A stretch of 64,000 bases of DNA from Castor canadensis (GCF_047511655.1 NC_133390.1:158097583-158161582), one strand, 5' to 3'. Positions 22,331-33,689 are shown, numbered from the stretch's first letter. Notes: generated from the sequence alone by a model not told the origin. Translations and numbers: made by a program.

Positions 22331-22751
22331 TGGTTAAGTTGGAGCTAAACAATAAAGTATAAGCAAAATAGTCAGTTTTTTTCCTGAAGGGAGAATGATT
22401 TATATTTTTATAAAAAGGAAAGATTTTATTCATATTGTAGATAAAGCAAATATAGGGTTAAAGTACCCCCCTCAATTTGGTAAATTTAATTTGTATTTTT
22501 ATTTCTCTGTTCTCATGAACATTAGCTATAGCACTTGTGGTCAGTCTAAACAAATAAAACAATAGCTTGGGAACATAAAGCCTGATAAGGGAGATAGAAA
22601 CAGTTTTGTGATCTTGAAAAGTATAAACAGAATGAGACAACTTGTTCAACAAAACATCTAGAATATTAGAACTGCAGATCACACTTAAAATTTAAAATAT
22701 ACTTTACTACATTAAAATACCCTTTATAAATGAAGTCTTAAATTTATAAAA

Positions 22752-23076
22752 CTTGGCTGGGTGTGATGGTGCATGCCTGTAATCTTAATTACTGGGAGGC
22801 AGAGATCAGGAGGATTGTGGTTTGAGGCCAGAATAGACAAAAAGTTAACAAGACCCCATTTCAATAAACCAGGCATGGTAGTACATGTCTGTAATTCCAG
22901 CTTTGAGAGAGGCATGCGTAAGAAGATCATTGTCTGAGGCTGGCCTGGGCAAAAACATGAGACCTTATCTGAAAAATAACTAAAAGCAAAAAAGGGTTTG
23001 GGGATGTGGCTCAAGTGGTAGAACACCTTCCTACCAAGTGGGAGACCCTGCATTCAAACTTCTATATTGCCCCCCA
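22752..23076 (+). repeat. B1-B1-ID trimeric SINE
   Basis: First B1 half (GGTGTGATGGTGCATGCC), second half beginning CCAGGCATGGTAGTACATGT, linker AATAACTAAAAGCAAAAAAG, and an ID half (GTGGCTCAAGTGGTAGAACA). Same layout as the 3.0 and 40.6 kb copies. Confidence 0.78.
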
Positions 23077-23165
23077 ATATTATATTGATTATTATATAAT
23101 TTATTGATATATAATATCAATATATATATAATATTGATATTATATTGATTATTTATTCAATCATT
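23077..23165. repeat. AT-rich palindromic tract
   Basis: TTATATTGATTAT-type repeats include a near-palindrome around AATATCAATATATATATAAT / ATATTGATATT. It is low complexity and follows directly after a SINE. Confidence 0.6.
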
Positions 23166-23264
23166 TCATATATTTAAAGCATAATTTATCAATTAAGGAT
23201 GCTTTCATAGCTAATACTTTGAGTGTTTCCTTTTGAACATCCTGCTAAACTCTCTAATATATTG

Positions 23265-23405
23265 TCTTATTTTCCTATCACAAGCAACCCTATGAAACAG
23301 ATCTTATAATTACCTCTGTATCACAAATAGGAAAATGAGGTCAAAGAGATCAAGTAATTAAATACCATATTCCAGATGTGGTCTGAACAGTTATTAGACA
23401 GTGTG
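23265..23405 (+). repeat. MIR SINE
   Basis: CCTATGAAACAGATCTTATA, AATAGGAAAATGAGGTCAAA and AGATCAAGTAATTAA follow the MIR core in sense orientation. Flanking DNA (23166-23264, 23406-23984) shows nothing recognisable. Confidence 0.6.
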
Positions 23406-23984
23406 CTTCCTACAACTATTTTTTTTCTTTTCATAGTAGCTATATCATCATACCACTAGTAGAGCCTTTGAAGATTTTTTTCAGTCAGGTTCTGTTAGTC
23501 ATCATTTTAGTTCTGTCTCCCATTTTTGTGTTATAAATTGTGTTGGCATAGATTACATGTCTTTTTTTTTACTTGTTGATAATCGTGTTGAGGTGGCAAG
23601 GCCAAGCAGGTCCCATTACTGTGACCTTACTCTGAGTTCACATTGGTCATTCCATCAACAACTATGCAGACAATTACACATTTAACTAATCTTACCTCTC
23701 AAATAGTACCCTTTTCTCCTTTGCATCCCCACTGTTACCATGAGAGAATCTGTCACACGAACCTGAAATCGGGATCCCTTAGGTAAGATGTACTTCCTCT
23801 AACTGTTCATCAGCTATACCCATAATTGTTTTAGTTCACTCATACCCATTTCTCTATTTTACCTTTTTCCAAGTATTTACAAATCATGTTTAATTTAGAA
23901 TAGTGCATGAACTAACTTTGATAATATTTCTGGAAATCACTATTTCCGTAAATGCAAATTTGAGGACCATCTCCCCCTACCACT

Positions 23985-24086
23985 TAGGTTTTTTTGAGAC
24001 AGGGTCTTGCTATGTAGACCAGACTGACCTCAAAATCAAGATCCTCCTGCCCCTGCCTCATGAGCAGTAGGATTACATGCATATGT
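23985..24086 (-). repeat. B1 SINE fragment
   Basis: TTTTTTGAGACAGGGTCTTG, ATGTAGACCAGACTGACCTC and GTAGGATTACATGC are a reverse B1 monomer. It abuts the 5' LTR of ERV-A. Confidence 0.75.
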
Positions 24087-24089
24087 TAC

Positions 24090-24437
24090 TGAGGTGGGCT
24101 AGAAATAGAAAAAATTTGGGACTCATATATAGGTTGCTCTGGGATGGCCCAGACCACCCTCACCTGGCCAGGAACAATCCATGCCCTTCCCCACTCATTC
24201 ATTATTGCATGGGACTCTCCTGGTTCCTCCCTTCCCATAGGTTAGGGTAAGTTTTAAAAGCACCTGAAAAAGAAAAGCACGATTTTTCTGCCGGCAGACC
24301 CCACCTGCACCCCACCAGGCTCCCCTTATTTCCCTTTCCCTAACATTTAATAAACCCCATTCAGATCCACGTATTCTGCTTGGATTCTTCCATGCCAGAG
24401 TGCAAGAACCAAGGTCTTCTGGAAACACCCATTAATA
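24090..24437 (+). mobile_element. 5' LTR of ERV-A
   Basis: Starts TGAGGTGGGCTAGAAAT and ends near CATTAATA, about 348 bp. It contains CCTCACCTGGCC, a TATA-like GTTTTAAAAGCACC, and AATAAA at 24349-24354. It is similar to the other five LTRs of this type in the window. The primer-binding site should follow TT at 24438-24439, but I could not assign a tRNA. Confidence 0.85.
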
Positions 24438-26318
24438 TTTGGGAAAGCTAGCCAGCAGACAAGGGTGAGACCTCACGATGCTATTTCTACTCATTTCCTT
24501 TATTCTAACCCACTCCTTTCTGTCCTCTGGCTCTGCGCCCCTCCACTTGACATTTCGGAACCAAACACCACTTATGGCTTCAACTGTGTAGGAACCCCAC
24601 GCTGAGACATCCACCTAATATGCAGAACCCACTCCGAGTGGCTCTGCGGAATCGCGCCCAGCAGCAGGGATGCAGTGTCCTCAGCCAGTGGGACTCACCA
24701 GCTCCCGCATCACCCGCAGGCATACGGATTTAGTTGTCCGGTCCTGCCTCAGGGAACAGACCACATTAAAGTGCCTTTCACAGCCACGTGGCCTGGGAAC
24801 AATCAGAACCGCCCACTGCCCTGGGTACTGGGGTCCTCAGGCTGGGTTCCCTGCCCTTCTCTTTTTCTTTCTCTCTCCCCCATAACTGGCTGGCATGGTT
24901 CTAGGAGGCGAATGGGAGGCACTTACACCTCAGTACCACTGCCCAGGCGTGGGAGGGACAGAAAAAGGAGGGACACCTCCACTGCCACCAGTGGGTCCAG
25001 GAACTTGAGGCACTGGGAGAAAGCAGGCCGTATGGCTCTCCAACTCTTCCCCTAGGCCCAGTGTGCTGCACGGACCAGGCAGCCCTAAGACCTGCTTCTC
25101 CAGCCAGCTTGCTGCGGCCCTCAGGCCGATGTGCGATGCAGGCCCCGGCCCTGCCTCTCAGCCTGGGCTGGAAGCCCTGTTGTGGCGACAACCAAGGTAG
25201 CTGGCTGCAGCAGTGGCACCAGCTGCAGCATGCAAGGGAGTTGCAGCACCTGCGAGCACACGTGCGCATGCTCACACTCTGTCTGCCCAGGCCAGCAGCC
25301 TCCAGCTGGAAGGCTCACAGTGCCCAAGCTGGTTGGAAGAGTGAGTGGTGCCTTTGTGACGCTGCTCCACCTCCACTGCCTGTGAGAAGGCCAGGAAGCC
25401 TCGGGGCACTGGGGGCAAGATGAGCGATGGCCTGGGAGCCCACCACTACAATGTGCGCTCTCCCCAGCTGTGCCCTGGGCGGGTGCCCAGCCCCACAGCA
25501 GTTGCAGCGACAGGAAAGAGCTGCACACCCCAAGACCCTCGTCTTTACACACACCCCCGCCCTTCCCCTGCCCCCCTACCTCACCCCCGCCCAACACCAC
25601 ACAAAAATTTTTTTTAAGGCACCACCTCTGGTGCCAAGGTCCCATGTCTGGCTGGACCACCTTTTTCTATCTGCAGCCTTCTCTCTTTCTCTTCTGACCC
25701 ATTCCCTTGCCCACATACCTGCCATGCCTGTTTTCCCTGGGCACACTGTCCCAATTATCACTCCTGCTCTTCTTGTCCCCATGGCCGATAGGGGTTGCAG
25801 AAGCGCTCACTCTAAGATCACAGCCCTCTGTCCCAGGAACACACACCCATTCAATGATAGAATTAATGGGAACAGGTTCAGCCATATTCTAAAGGTAGTC
25901 TCTAAGTCTCCCTTCTTTAGGGAAGCTAACAATGGCTGACTACCTGACTCTAGAGATAGGGCACCAGCCTAGCACATGTAAGGCCATAAGTTCAAATCTC
26001 ACCTTAGTTTGTCTCCATTATCTGACCTTTGTTTCTCTTCATTAGAATAATAACTAGATTAGCATTCAGGACCAGCATTCCATTCAGGGGCCCTTTGCAT
26101 GGGTGGAGAGGTGCCCCTTAGGAGAACAGTTGACTCACAGTCAGGGTACCCTGCTGCTTGCTTGCTCCAGAGATATCTGATGGAACCAGGTTGGATGGAC
26201 CTGTATTGAAGTCTTCTTTGATAAAACAGGGACACCTCACAGATCTCAGAACCTCTCACTCTCCCCCAAAGGGTAATTTCCTCCTTCCCTATTTCCCTCT
26301 CTCTCTCCACAGGCCAGC
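24438..26318 (+). other. ERV-A 5' leader, GC-rich core
   Basis: A 1.9-kb untranslated leader between LTR and gag. The part at 24600-25700 is strongly GC-rich (repeats of CAGC and CTGC, clustered CpG) and open in several frames on both strands. The same leader occurs in ERV-C (54547-55500 and 57243-58400). Pyrimidine-rich stretches (25550-25620, 26270-26310) precede gag. No gammaretroviral glyco-gag product could be recognised. Confidence 0.65.
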
Positions 26319-27880
26319 ATGAGGGGAGCTAGCTCAGTCCCCATAAATTTCCACTTGGCTGTAACCTTAAATACTGGGAATGCTTTGACCCTGCTAACCT
26401 AAAAAAGGAATGTTTGACCTATTTCTGTACTAAAGTTTGGCCCCAGTATCAACTGGGAACTAAAAAGTGCAAAAATGAAAGCCATCTTACAGCTAGACCA
26501 GTTTTGTGACAAATGAGAGAGATGGGCAGAGATACCGTATGTGCAAGCTTTTATGGCCTTATATCAAAATCCAACCCTTTATAAGGGGATCGCTACTCAC
26601 CCAACAAGAACTTAAGGAAAATGACACAGATATCCTCGATGATCCTCTGCTAAAAGGGGCACCATGTGTCCCACAAAAGGAACCTCTATTTCTTCCCCAT
26701 TATGCACCTCACTCCATGCCTCCACTGTCCTCACTCCAAACTCTCCCTCAGCACTCCCACTGCCTTCAGCACCCCCACACACTCCAAATGGAGTATCTTA
26801 CTCAGAGAATCTTCAAATAGTGTTCCCATTGTGAGAAGTGTCAGGGCCCAAGGGATCAATTCGTGTTCATGTGCCCTTCACTGTAAATGATATCCAATAG
26901 TGTAGGGAAAAATTAGGGAGATATACTGAGGACCCAGATAAATTTATGATTGGGTTTCAGACCTGACATTAGGGTTTGATCTTTCTTGGAGGGATGTTCA
27001 GTTCCTTCTGGCCAATTGCTGCACTCTGAGAGAAAGGGAAAAAATTCTCACTGCAGCCCATAGAGAAGGAGATGAAGCTTTTGGTAGGGACCCCATAGAC
27101 CAGCATCCTGGGGATGTCACTGTCCCAGCAACTGAGTCTCACTGGTATTTTATCACCCTGGAAGGAATACAAAGGAGGGCCCACATGTTAGAGGCAATCC
27201 TCCATGGAATGAAATCAGGCTACCAAGCCTGTAAATTATAACCAGGTTAAAGGAATTATTCAAAGGCAAGAGGAGAGCCCTATGGCCTTTTATGATAGGC
27301 TAGAGGAAGTCTAGAAAACACACTAGCCTCTATCCTGACTCTGCTGAAGGGGCTGTCCTCTTAAACCACCACTTTGTTAATCAATCTGCCTCAGATATCA
27401 GGCAAAAACTTCAGAAGCTGCACCTGGGACCCCCCTGACCAATAAAACTCAGCTGCCAGATATTGCTTTTCAGATCTTTAATAATCATGACCTGAAAGAG
27501 GAAAAGAGGGAACAGAGTGAGGAAAGAAGGCAAGCCAAATTTATGGCTGCCATAATTAGGGGTGCTTGCAAGGCCCAAAGGCATCCTTAGGCTAAAAGGC
27601 CAAAAAGCCATCCTGTTTCAAATGCAGAAAGCTGGGGCATTTGGCAAGTAACTTCCCAGAGCCACCCCCTGAACCCTGTCATGAATGCTCTAAAACAGAA
27701 GCTACCCAATGGCACTGGAGGATGGACTGTCCCCGCTCCCAGAGAGGGGCCCAGCCGGTCAAAACTCTGCCTGTATTGGCTGAAGCCGCAAATGACTGAG
27801 GAGGCCCAGGGTGCTCTCAACTGCCCCGGCATAAGTTTGTCAGCACTTATGAGGGACCTCAGGTGGCCTTGGAAGTCTTG
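26319..27880 (+). pseudogene. gag: ERV-A gag (matrix, capsid, nucleocapsid), broken
   Basis: Remnant of the structural polyprotein. The ATG at 26319 opens only a short frame. A second frame then carries the matrix signature around 26400-26470, where a Trp-Pro-Gln-Tyr core is visible. Capsid homology is seen around 26930-27410, including a major-homology-like EESPMAFYDRLEEV at about 27270-27315. Nucleocapsid at 27600-27740 has two zinc knuckles: the first reads CFKCRKLGHLASNF, with Phe where the last Cys is expected, and the second is CHECSKTEATQWHWRMDC. Several frameshifts and stops separate these blocks. Gly2 for myristoylation is lost (MRG). Not functional. Confidence 0.85.
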
Positions 27881-28310
27881 GGTAAGCAAAATCAATTTCT
27901 TATTGACATGGGGGCACATTACTGTGTTCTCCCTGCTTATGCAGGAAAGCCTTCCTCTCAGACTGCAATTGTAGTGGGAGTTGATGTAAAAAATCAAATT
28001 AGAAACTTCACTCCCCTTCTTTCTTGCCATATTGAAACCCAGGTTTGTTTTGGTTTTTTTCGGTACTGGGGCTTGAACTCAGGGCCTTCACTTTGAGCCA
28101 CTCCACCAGCCCCATTTTTGTGAAGGGTTCTTCAAGATAAGGTCTTGTGGAACTATTTGCGCAGGCTGGCTTCAAACCACAATCCTCCTGATCTCTGCCT
28201 CTTGTGTAGCTAGGATTACAGGCATGAGCCACTGGTGCCCATCATACTGCCACTGTTTTTATGCATAAATTTCTTATAGCCCCTAGTTTCCCTGCCCACT
28301 CTTGTGCCAA
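27863..28310 (+). pseudogene. pol: ERV-A protease, active site altered, SINE-interrupted
   Basis: The aspartic protease segment reads FLIDMGAHYCVLPAYAGK. The family motif is Asp-Thr-Gly-Ala, and here Thr is replaced by Met. About 50 codons later a reverse B1-ID SINE (28041-28244) interrupts it. Downstream bases continue towards the reverse transcriptase. The retroviral enzyme cleaves Gag and Gag-Pol. This copy cannot do so. Confidence 0.8.
28041..28244 (-). repeat. B1-ID SINE inside ERV-A pro
   Basis: Standard reverse composite SINE (GCTTGAACTCAGGGCCTTCA ... ATTACAGGCATGAGCCACTG) with a T-rich tail at 28041-28057. It post-dates the ERV-A insertion. Confidence 0.88.
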
Positions 28311-28439
28311 GACATAATAAAAAACTTGGGTGGGGTCCTATTAATAGGCCATTTGCCAGGACTCCTAATACTTCAGCAGGGACCCCAGCGGGCCCATGAA
28401 ATTCCTTTGGAGGAAGACCAACAAGTAAGCCCCTTCATT

Positions 28440-29360
28440 TGGTGTGATGGAATACCTGGAAGGGCAAAGACAGCTATTCCTATTAAGATACAATTCAAAG
28501 ACCCCAACAACTATCCCAATTGTAAGCAATATCCTCTTAGACAGGAAGCTAAGGAGGGACTACAACCAGTTGTTAAGAGATTTCTAAAACATGGACTGAT
28601 AAGTCCTTGCCAATCTCCCTGCAACACCCCTATCTTACTGGTAATAAAACCAACAGGAGAATATAGAATGGTACAGTATTTATGACTGGTCAACCAGTCT
28701 GTGATTCCCGTTCATCCTCTAGTGGCTGATCCATATACCATCCTATCTCAAATACCTGAAGACAGTAAATGGTTCACAGTCTTGAACTTAAAGGATACTT
28801 TCTTTACCATTCCTTTGCACCCAGACTCCCAATACCTCCTTGCTGCTGTGGGGAAAGACCCCTTTGTGAGGGAAAGGCAACAGTTGGACAGTACTGCCCC
28901 AAGGATTTTGAGATAGCCCTCATCTGTTTGCCAGGGCATTGGAAAAGGATTTAAGGGAACTTCAAGTTAAGGAAGATAACCTTCTCATCTGTAGCCCAAC
29001 TCAGGACATTTCAAATGCCAACACTATTTTGGTTCTTAATTTCTTAGCTGGTAGGAGATATAAAGTCTCAAAAAACAAGACCCGAGTCTCCTTATGGGAA
29101 GTCTGCATTCTAAGTTACAGCCTCACTCCTGGAGCCTGGAGACTATCCTCTGAAAGGATAGAGCCCATCTGTACCCTAGAAGCACCATTGACTAAACACC
29201 AACTCCATTCATTTTGGGGGATGTCAGGGTTCTGCTGGTTTTGGATACCCAATTTTGGAAATATAGCAAAATCTCTATATGAGATCACCAAGGGACCAGA
29301 TAATGAACCCTTAAAATGGACTAGAGAAGCAGACTGTACCTGTAGGACACTTTAAAAGGC
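28440..29360 (+). pseudogene. pol: ERV-A reverse transcriptase, broken
   Basis: RNA-dependent DNA polymerase remnant of gammaretroviral type. The fingers region reads NCKQYPLRQEAKEGLQPVVK (28521-28580) and LISPCQSPCNTPILLVIKP. Motif A is near 28785 (VLNLKDTFFTIPLHP, where Asp is in place). In the next frame the VLPQGF motif is present near 28890 followed by a stop. Where the catalytic YXDD belongs the sequence gives LQVKEDNLLI, so the Asp pair is lost. The connection region (TKHQLHSFWGMSGFCWFWIP, YEITKG) follows to 29355. At least two stops and two frame changes are present. Confidence 0.88.
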
Positions 29361-30490
29361 CCTCGCTGGGGCCCAAACTGTAGGGATTTCCAATTTAATA
29401 AAACCCTTTGTATTGTATGTGTTAAAAAGAAAGGAAATTGCTGTGGGAGTCTGACCTAAAAAAATTAGGAACAGAACCATACCCAGTAGTGTACCTTTCA
29501 AAAAATCTAGATGGGACAGTTGGCCAGGATGTCTAAGAGTGATAGCTGCTACTGCCCTGTCAGTGGAAGAGGCAATGAAGATAACCCTGGGCCAACAGCT
29601 AGAAGTTCTGACACCCCACCAAGTCAGAGCCACCCTAGAATTTAAAAGTCACTTGTGGATGTCTGGGATAAGATTGACTAAATATCAAGTCATCCTTTTA
29701 GAGTCCCCAGAAGCGACCATAAAAACTTGTAATGTCTTAAATTCTGCATCTTTGCTGCCTTCTGAACTGATGACTGAACACACCTGTGAGCAGGTGATTG
29801 TACAAACCTATGCCAGCAGGCTGGATCTGACAGACCAGCCACTCCTCAAACATGAGGACTAAATGGTTTACTAATGGAAGTAGTTTTGTGCTAAATGGAG
29901 AAAGAAAGGCAGGATATGCAGTGGTGAGTCATGAGGAACTCACTGAGGCACAGCCTTGCCAGCTGGGACTTCTGCCCAAAAGGCTGAACTAATAGCTTTA
30001 ACTAGAACTCTGACTCTTCAAGAGGGAAAAAGGCTACACTGATTCCAGATATGCCTTCTTGGTATTACATTCTCATGCAGCTATATGGAAAGAAAAAAAC
30101 TCTTCTCTGGGAGACAATCCCCAATAAAATATGGGAAGGAAATCCTTCAATCACTAGAGGCTATCCACCTACCAAAGGAAGTGGCAGTGATCCACTGCTG
30201 GGGACATCAATGAGATCTAACTCTGGTGTCACAGGGGAACAACTGGGCAGACCAAAAAGCTAAACAAGCAGCTCTTCAGCCTCTAGATACCTCACCAGTC
30301 TCCATCCTGGCCCTCTTTCCCCTACAGGAGCCTATATATCCCAAATAAACTCCTGGTGAGGAAAAAAAAGGTTGTCCAAAGAGGAGGATATAAAGAGGGA
30401 GCTTGGTGGCATATGGATGGTAACTAGTCTTGCCCCAAGCAGCTCAATGGAAAGTAATAAAATCTATACATGACTCTTTCCTCTTAGACT
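29361..30490 (+). pseudogene. pol: ERV-A RT connection, RNase H and integrase start
   Basis: After the connection domain (29539-29862: VEEAMKITLGQQLEVLTPHQ) the RNase H motif around KWFTNGSSF lies near 29850-29890, with Asn in place of the first catalytic Asp of the usual TDGS motif. A WGHQ-like remnant follows near 30200. At 30330-30480 the junction to integrase is visible (a linker and the AQWKVIKSIHDSFLL helix with the first zinc-finger His). Then the homology stops. Stops and frameshifts are frequent. Confidence 0.7.
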
Positions 30491-30945
30491 GAGATGCAAC
30501 CCAGGAGCTGATAATCAGGCTATTTATGGAAACTAGAATAAAGTCTACAGAAAAACAGGTTGGTTGGGGCTGCTCTTTGTGTTCCTTTAATAGTCCAAGT
30601 CCTGAGCTTCCCCCACTGATAGATCCAATCCAGAAGTGCTTACACCCTAAATGGACTGATTCATACATTCTGGTATGCCCAACCCATAATAAGGATGTTG
30701 CTCTAAATCGTCAGTCCTTCACTGCCCAATTGTAACAGCAATCCAAACCAAAAGGCCATTCAACCTACTTCCCTTTTAACTGGGCCAAAAATAACTACAG
30801 AGACAGATACCAGAAAAACAAGCCTAACTGACCTTCTCTTTTATTACCAAAAATTAAAGACTTCACTAATAACCAAAAACATTAGCAAAAATCATACCCA
30901 TACTTCAAAGTCAAGTAGACTCTCTGACAGTTGTCACTTTTCAAA
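30491..30945 (+). other. ERV-A interior, unassigned
   Basis: Lies between the integrase start and the env end. A 69-codon open stretch (30526-30735) with WGCSLCSF and PTHNKDVALN could be env surface-subunit residue, but I cannot align it with confidence. Most of integrase and the env surface region is deleted. Confidence 0.4.
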
Positions 30946-31150
30946 ATAAAATAAAATTAGATTTTCTGACAACTAAGAAAATTTCCCAAACCTGGCAACA
31001 ATCCTTGGATTTCTGGAAAATATGGTTTAACACCTGGGATAAGACCTTCTGGGTAGTGCACCTGCCAGTATTCACTTTTGGGTTATGCCTCTTAGACTTG
31101 CTGACCAGATTTATCTTTTCCAGAATAAAGGCCTCCAAGATCCAAATCAT
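30946..31150 (+). pseudogene. env: ERV-A env transmembrane C-terminal remnant
   Basis: A Trp-containing membrane-proximal stretch is followed by a hydrophobic segment (VVHLPVFTFGLCLLDLL) and the post-anchor motif TRFIFSRIKASKIQIM, which has the arrangement of gammaretroviral TM tails. Homology ends at about 31150, where ERV-B LTR sequence starts. No surface subunit, fusion peptide or cysteine motif is preserved. Confidence 0.65.
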
Positions 31151-31152
31151 GA

Positions 31153-31306
31153 CCCTAGTGCCAGTGCCCCTCTACCCCTAATGCTAGGTGACCTTCTTCA
31201 CATTTGGATTCTTTAGGTTTTATCTCTCTGCTTCTCCCTTTCCCCCTGTTATTTTATCAGAACACGGGTCTGTTTCTTTTCTGTCCCTCCTCCCTGCTAC
31301 ATTATT
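31153..31306 (-). mobile_element. truncated 3' LTR of ERV-B
   Basis: The reverse complement matches the first part of the LTR at 39643-40022 (shared CACGGGTCTG and CTTCACATTTGGATTCTTTA on the plus strand). The polypurine tract AAGGGGGG (plus 31307-31314) lies just upstream in sense. R and U5 are missing. The break is directly against ERV-A env. Confidence 0.85.
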
Positions 31307-31336
31307 CCCCCCTTAGATGCTTGGACCCACCTAGGG

Positions 31337-33510
31337 TCAAAGTGTGTCATTTTGATTTAGAGGTTTATATTTCCATAGACTCATTACATGGGAGTCCATT
31401 TTTCTTTCAACTATGGCCTCTATGAGGCTGGAGACAGAACTTACAATCAGGTGGGCCAGGCAGGGCAAAACCAGACAAGCCCCTAAAATCAAAACCATAA
31501 CACTTATGAGGATTTTGAATCCCCCAAAAGTTGAAAACCATCCTCCAGATAATTCTTCGGTGTTCCAACCTTTCCAAGTCTGGACTGGGATGTGGGCGAT
31601 TTTTCTCATTCAGTCTATGATTTTCTTCTATGACCTTTCCTTCATCATCTATCTGTAAGCAGCAGTTGCTTAGGTTAAATTTTCCACAAACTCTTCCCTC
31701 AGAAGCAAGCAGATAGTCTTAAGGCCAAGCAGTTCTGATAGATGGCATTATGCATTTTAGTACTTTGCTTAGCCAATAAATTCAGGGCTCTTGCAGTCTT
31801 ATTAGTTATAATTTCGACAACAGCCTGTAACCTGATGATATGGTTCAACATATAGATGGGAATATGGTACCTCCAAGACCCATCCTGTGCCCAAGTGGCT
31901 GGGCCATAATAATGGATTAAATACTCAGGGAGCCATTCATCATCCTTCCAGTTGCCAATTTGTAAGGCATGCCATTTTCTTTTGGCTTTCCAGCTTTCAT
32001 ATACTGGAGCTCCTAAGAGATCCCCCCTGGCAAGTGGGAGCAGGAAGAAGGATGGACGGATTGACCCCAACACACAAGATCCTGACCACTCGGGGGAAGT
32101 ACAGCATAGGCTTTTTTCCCACATAGCCAGTGTAGTCCACCAGGGGCTCGCCATTGGATGTCTGCATTGACATCATTCCAGTCCTGTCAGAGATGAGAGA
32201 AATTGGATAAGGGATGGGGGTTTGGTTCAGTATGGTTTGGGGATCCCCACCATTAGGTTTTCCAGGTGGTTACATTATAGAATCTTTGGCCCAGGAATGT
32301 CAGGCTTCCAACAGAAGTGTTAAATTGTCTTCCCCATTGGGCAAGACAGTTCTTTCCAATAATTGAGGTTTTGAGAAGCCAAACCCCAGTGACCGCTGGG
32401 GGCTCTCTAGCCTCCCAGGGCCATTGATCCCCCATATTAGTTCCCCACATACATAACAGGAAGTGATTTTTTAAAGATTGAGCTATGTTTTCTGCTAGTT
32501 CTAGAAACAAATTTCTGGTAGTAGTGGAGATGGGGGGACACAGTTCTTTCCATTTCTTCATAGAAGGAATGAAAAAACCTGGTGGGATGAGGCCTTATGG
32601 GAGACTGTAATTCTACTAGAGTACAATATAGTCCCTGGGTCTTTGCACCACCCATAAATATATATGGCAATCTGCCAGTCATTTTTCCACTTAGGGTCTT
32701 CTAGATCAAGGATGGTAAAATTAACAGGATTACAGGACCCTAAGTGACACCCTGAGGTAGTGACACCCTTTTGAAGGAGCACTGTCTTATCTTTACTTTT
32801 CCAGGAGGCCCAGGAGACACTTTTCCATCTGGGGCAGGGCAGGGTACATTTGTAAGTCTTGGTTATCTCACACATGCACTTATCACTGAACTACTCCTGT
32901 TCCCAAGATAGTCCTCCACACGGACAGCAATAGCTGGTTCTCACTAGTGCACTCTTACTTACTGCATACAGGTGAGGTGACTTGTCATATTCTAGGGCTC
33001 CACACACATAAACTGTATTGACACTGGCCATTTTGGATTGGTGATCTGAACCTTTTGAATTATGTGACCTTTCTTGTCGCAGCTCCTGACTTGTAGCCAT
33101 TCATCGTTTGAGGTAGAAACAAGTATATTTTGTAGGCAAGTAGAATAGGTGGTTTTGTTATGCCTACAGGTCCCTGAGACTGTTCTTTGGCAGAATAAAT
33201 GAGTGTGATAGAGCAGGGTCCAAGTAACCCCCTGATTGATTGAGTTATATGAATGTATGGGTCACAGGATGAGGGTTCTGGGAGCACGAAGCGAGACCAC
33301 ATCAGTAACAATAAACAGTAACTACGCATCCTGCCCAAAAGAGGTAGAAGAGAGCTAATGAAAACTTTTCACCGTGAGTCCAGTCGGCAGGGCTTGTTTC
33401 TGCCAAATCTATGACAAAGATTAGGGTGAGAACTATAGCAAAGGATACAGGTAAGAGGTGATAATGGATTACAATAAAATTACTGACATAGAAACAGTTC
33501 ATCTATCATG
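31337..33510 (-). pseudogene. env: ERV-B env (surface and transmembrane), broken
   Basis: Remnant of the retroviral envelope glycoprotein. In sense order: a hydrophobic leader (33302-33502 and 33240-33338), surface-subunit blocks with several Cys residues (32558-32875, 32253-32561), a long open block at 31699-32154 containing the end of the surface subunit and the coiled-coil/immunosuppressive-like part of TM, a cysteine motif [10 protein letters not shown] near 31660 in a different frame, and a final block (31337-31609) with the membrane anchor [18 protein letters not shown] and a cytoplasmic tail. At least four frame breaks, including one just before the cysteine motif, exclude an intact domesticated envelope. 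Confidence 0.85.
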
Positions 33511-33689
33511 TTAGAAGTTGATTCCTCATGCTTTTGCTGTGCATAGACTAGTCAGCTTCCAGAGTGATTGGATCAGGGCTGTCATCTCATTGTTAGTGGT
33601 CCCGTGTTGTTCAGGAAAAGAAGTCCTGCTGAGGAAGAGAGCTGATGTTCTGGAGGGTGATCCTACACAGTGAAGCCAGATTAGGAATG

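Larger units (their letters stand above)
24090..31150 (+). mobile_element. ERV-A: degraded class I endogenous retrovirus
   Basis: A plus-strand gammaretrovirus-like provirus with a 5' LTR, a long GC-rich leader, gag, pro, RT, RNase H, the start of integrase and the C-terminal end of env. Most of integrase and env is missing (between about 30490 and 30946). Its 3' LTR is not seen: at about 31151 it runs into the truncated 3' LTR of ERV-B, which lies in the opposite orientation. Every gene has stops or frameshifts. Confidence 0.9.

Noticed and set aside
31699-32154. A domesticated (syncytin-like) envelope
   Set aside because: The reading frame breaks before the cysteine motif and again elsewhere. 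No single frame spans surface and transmembrane parts.
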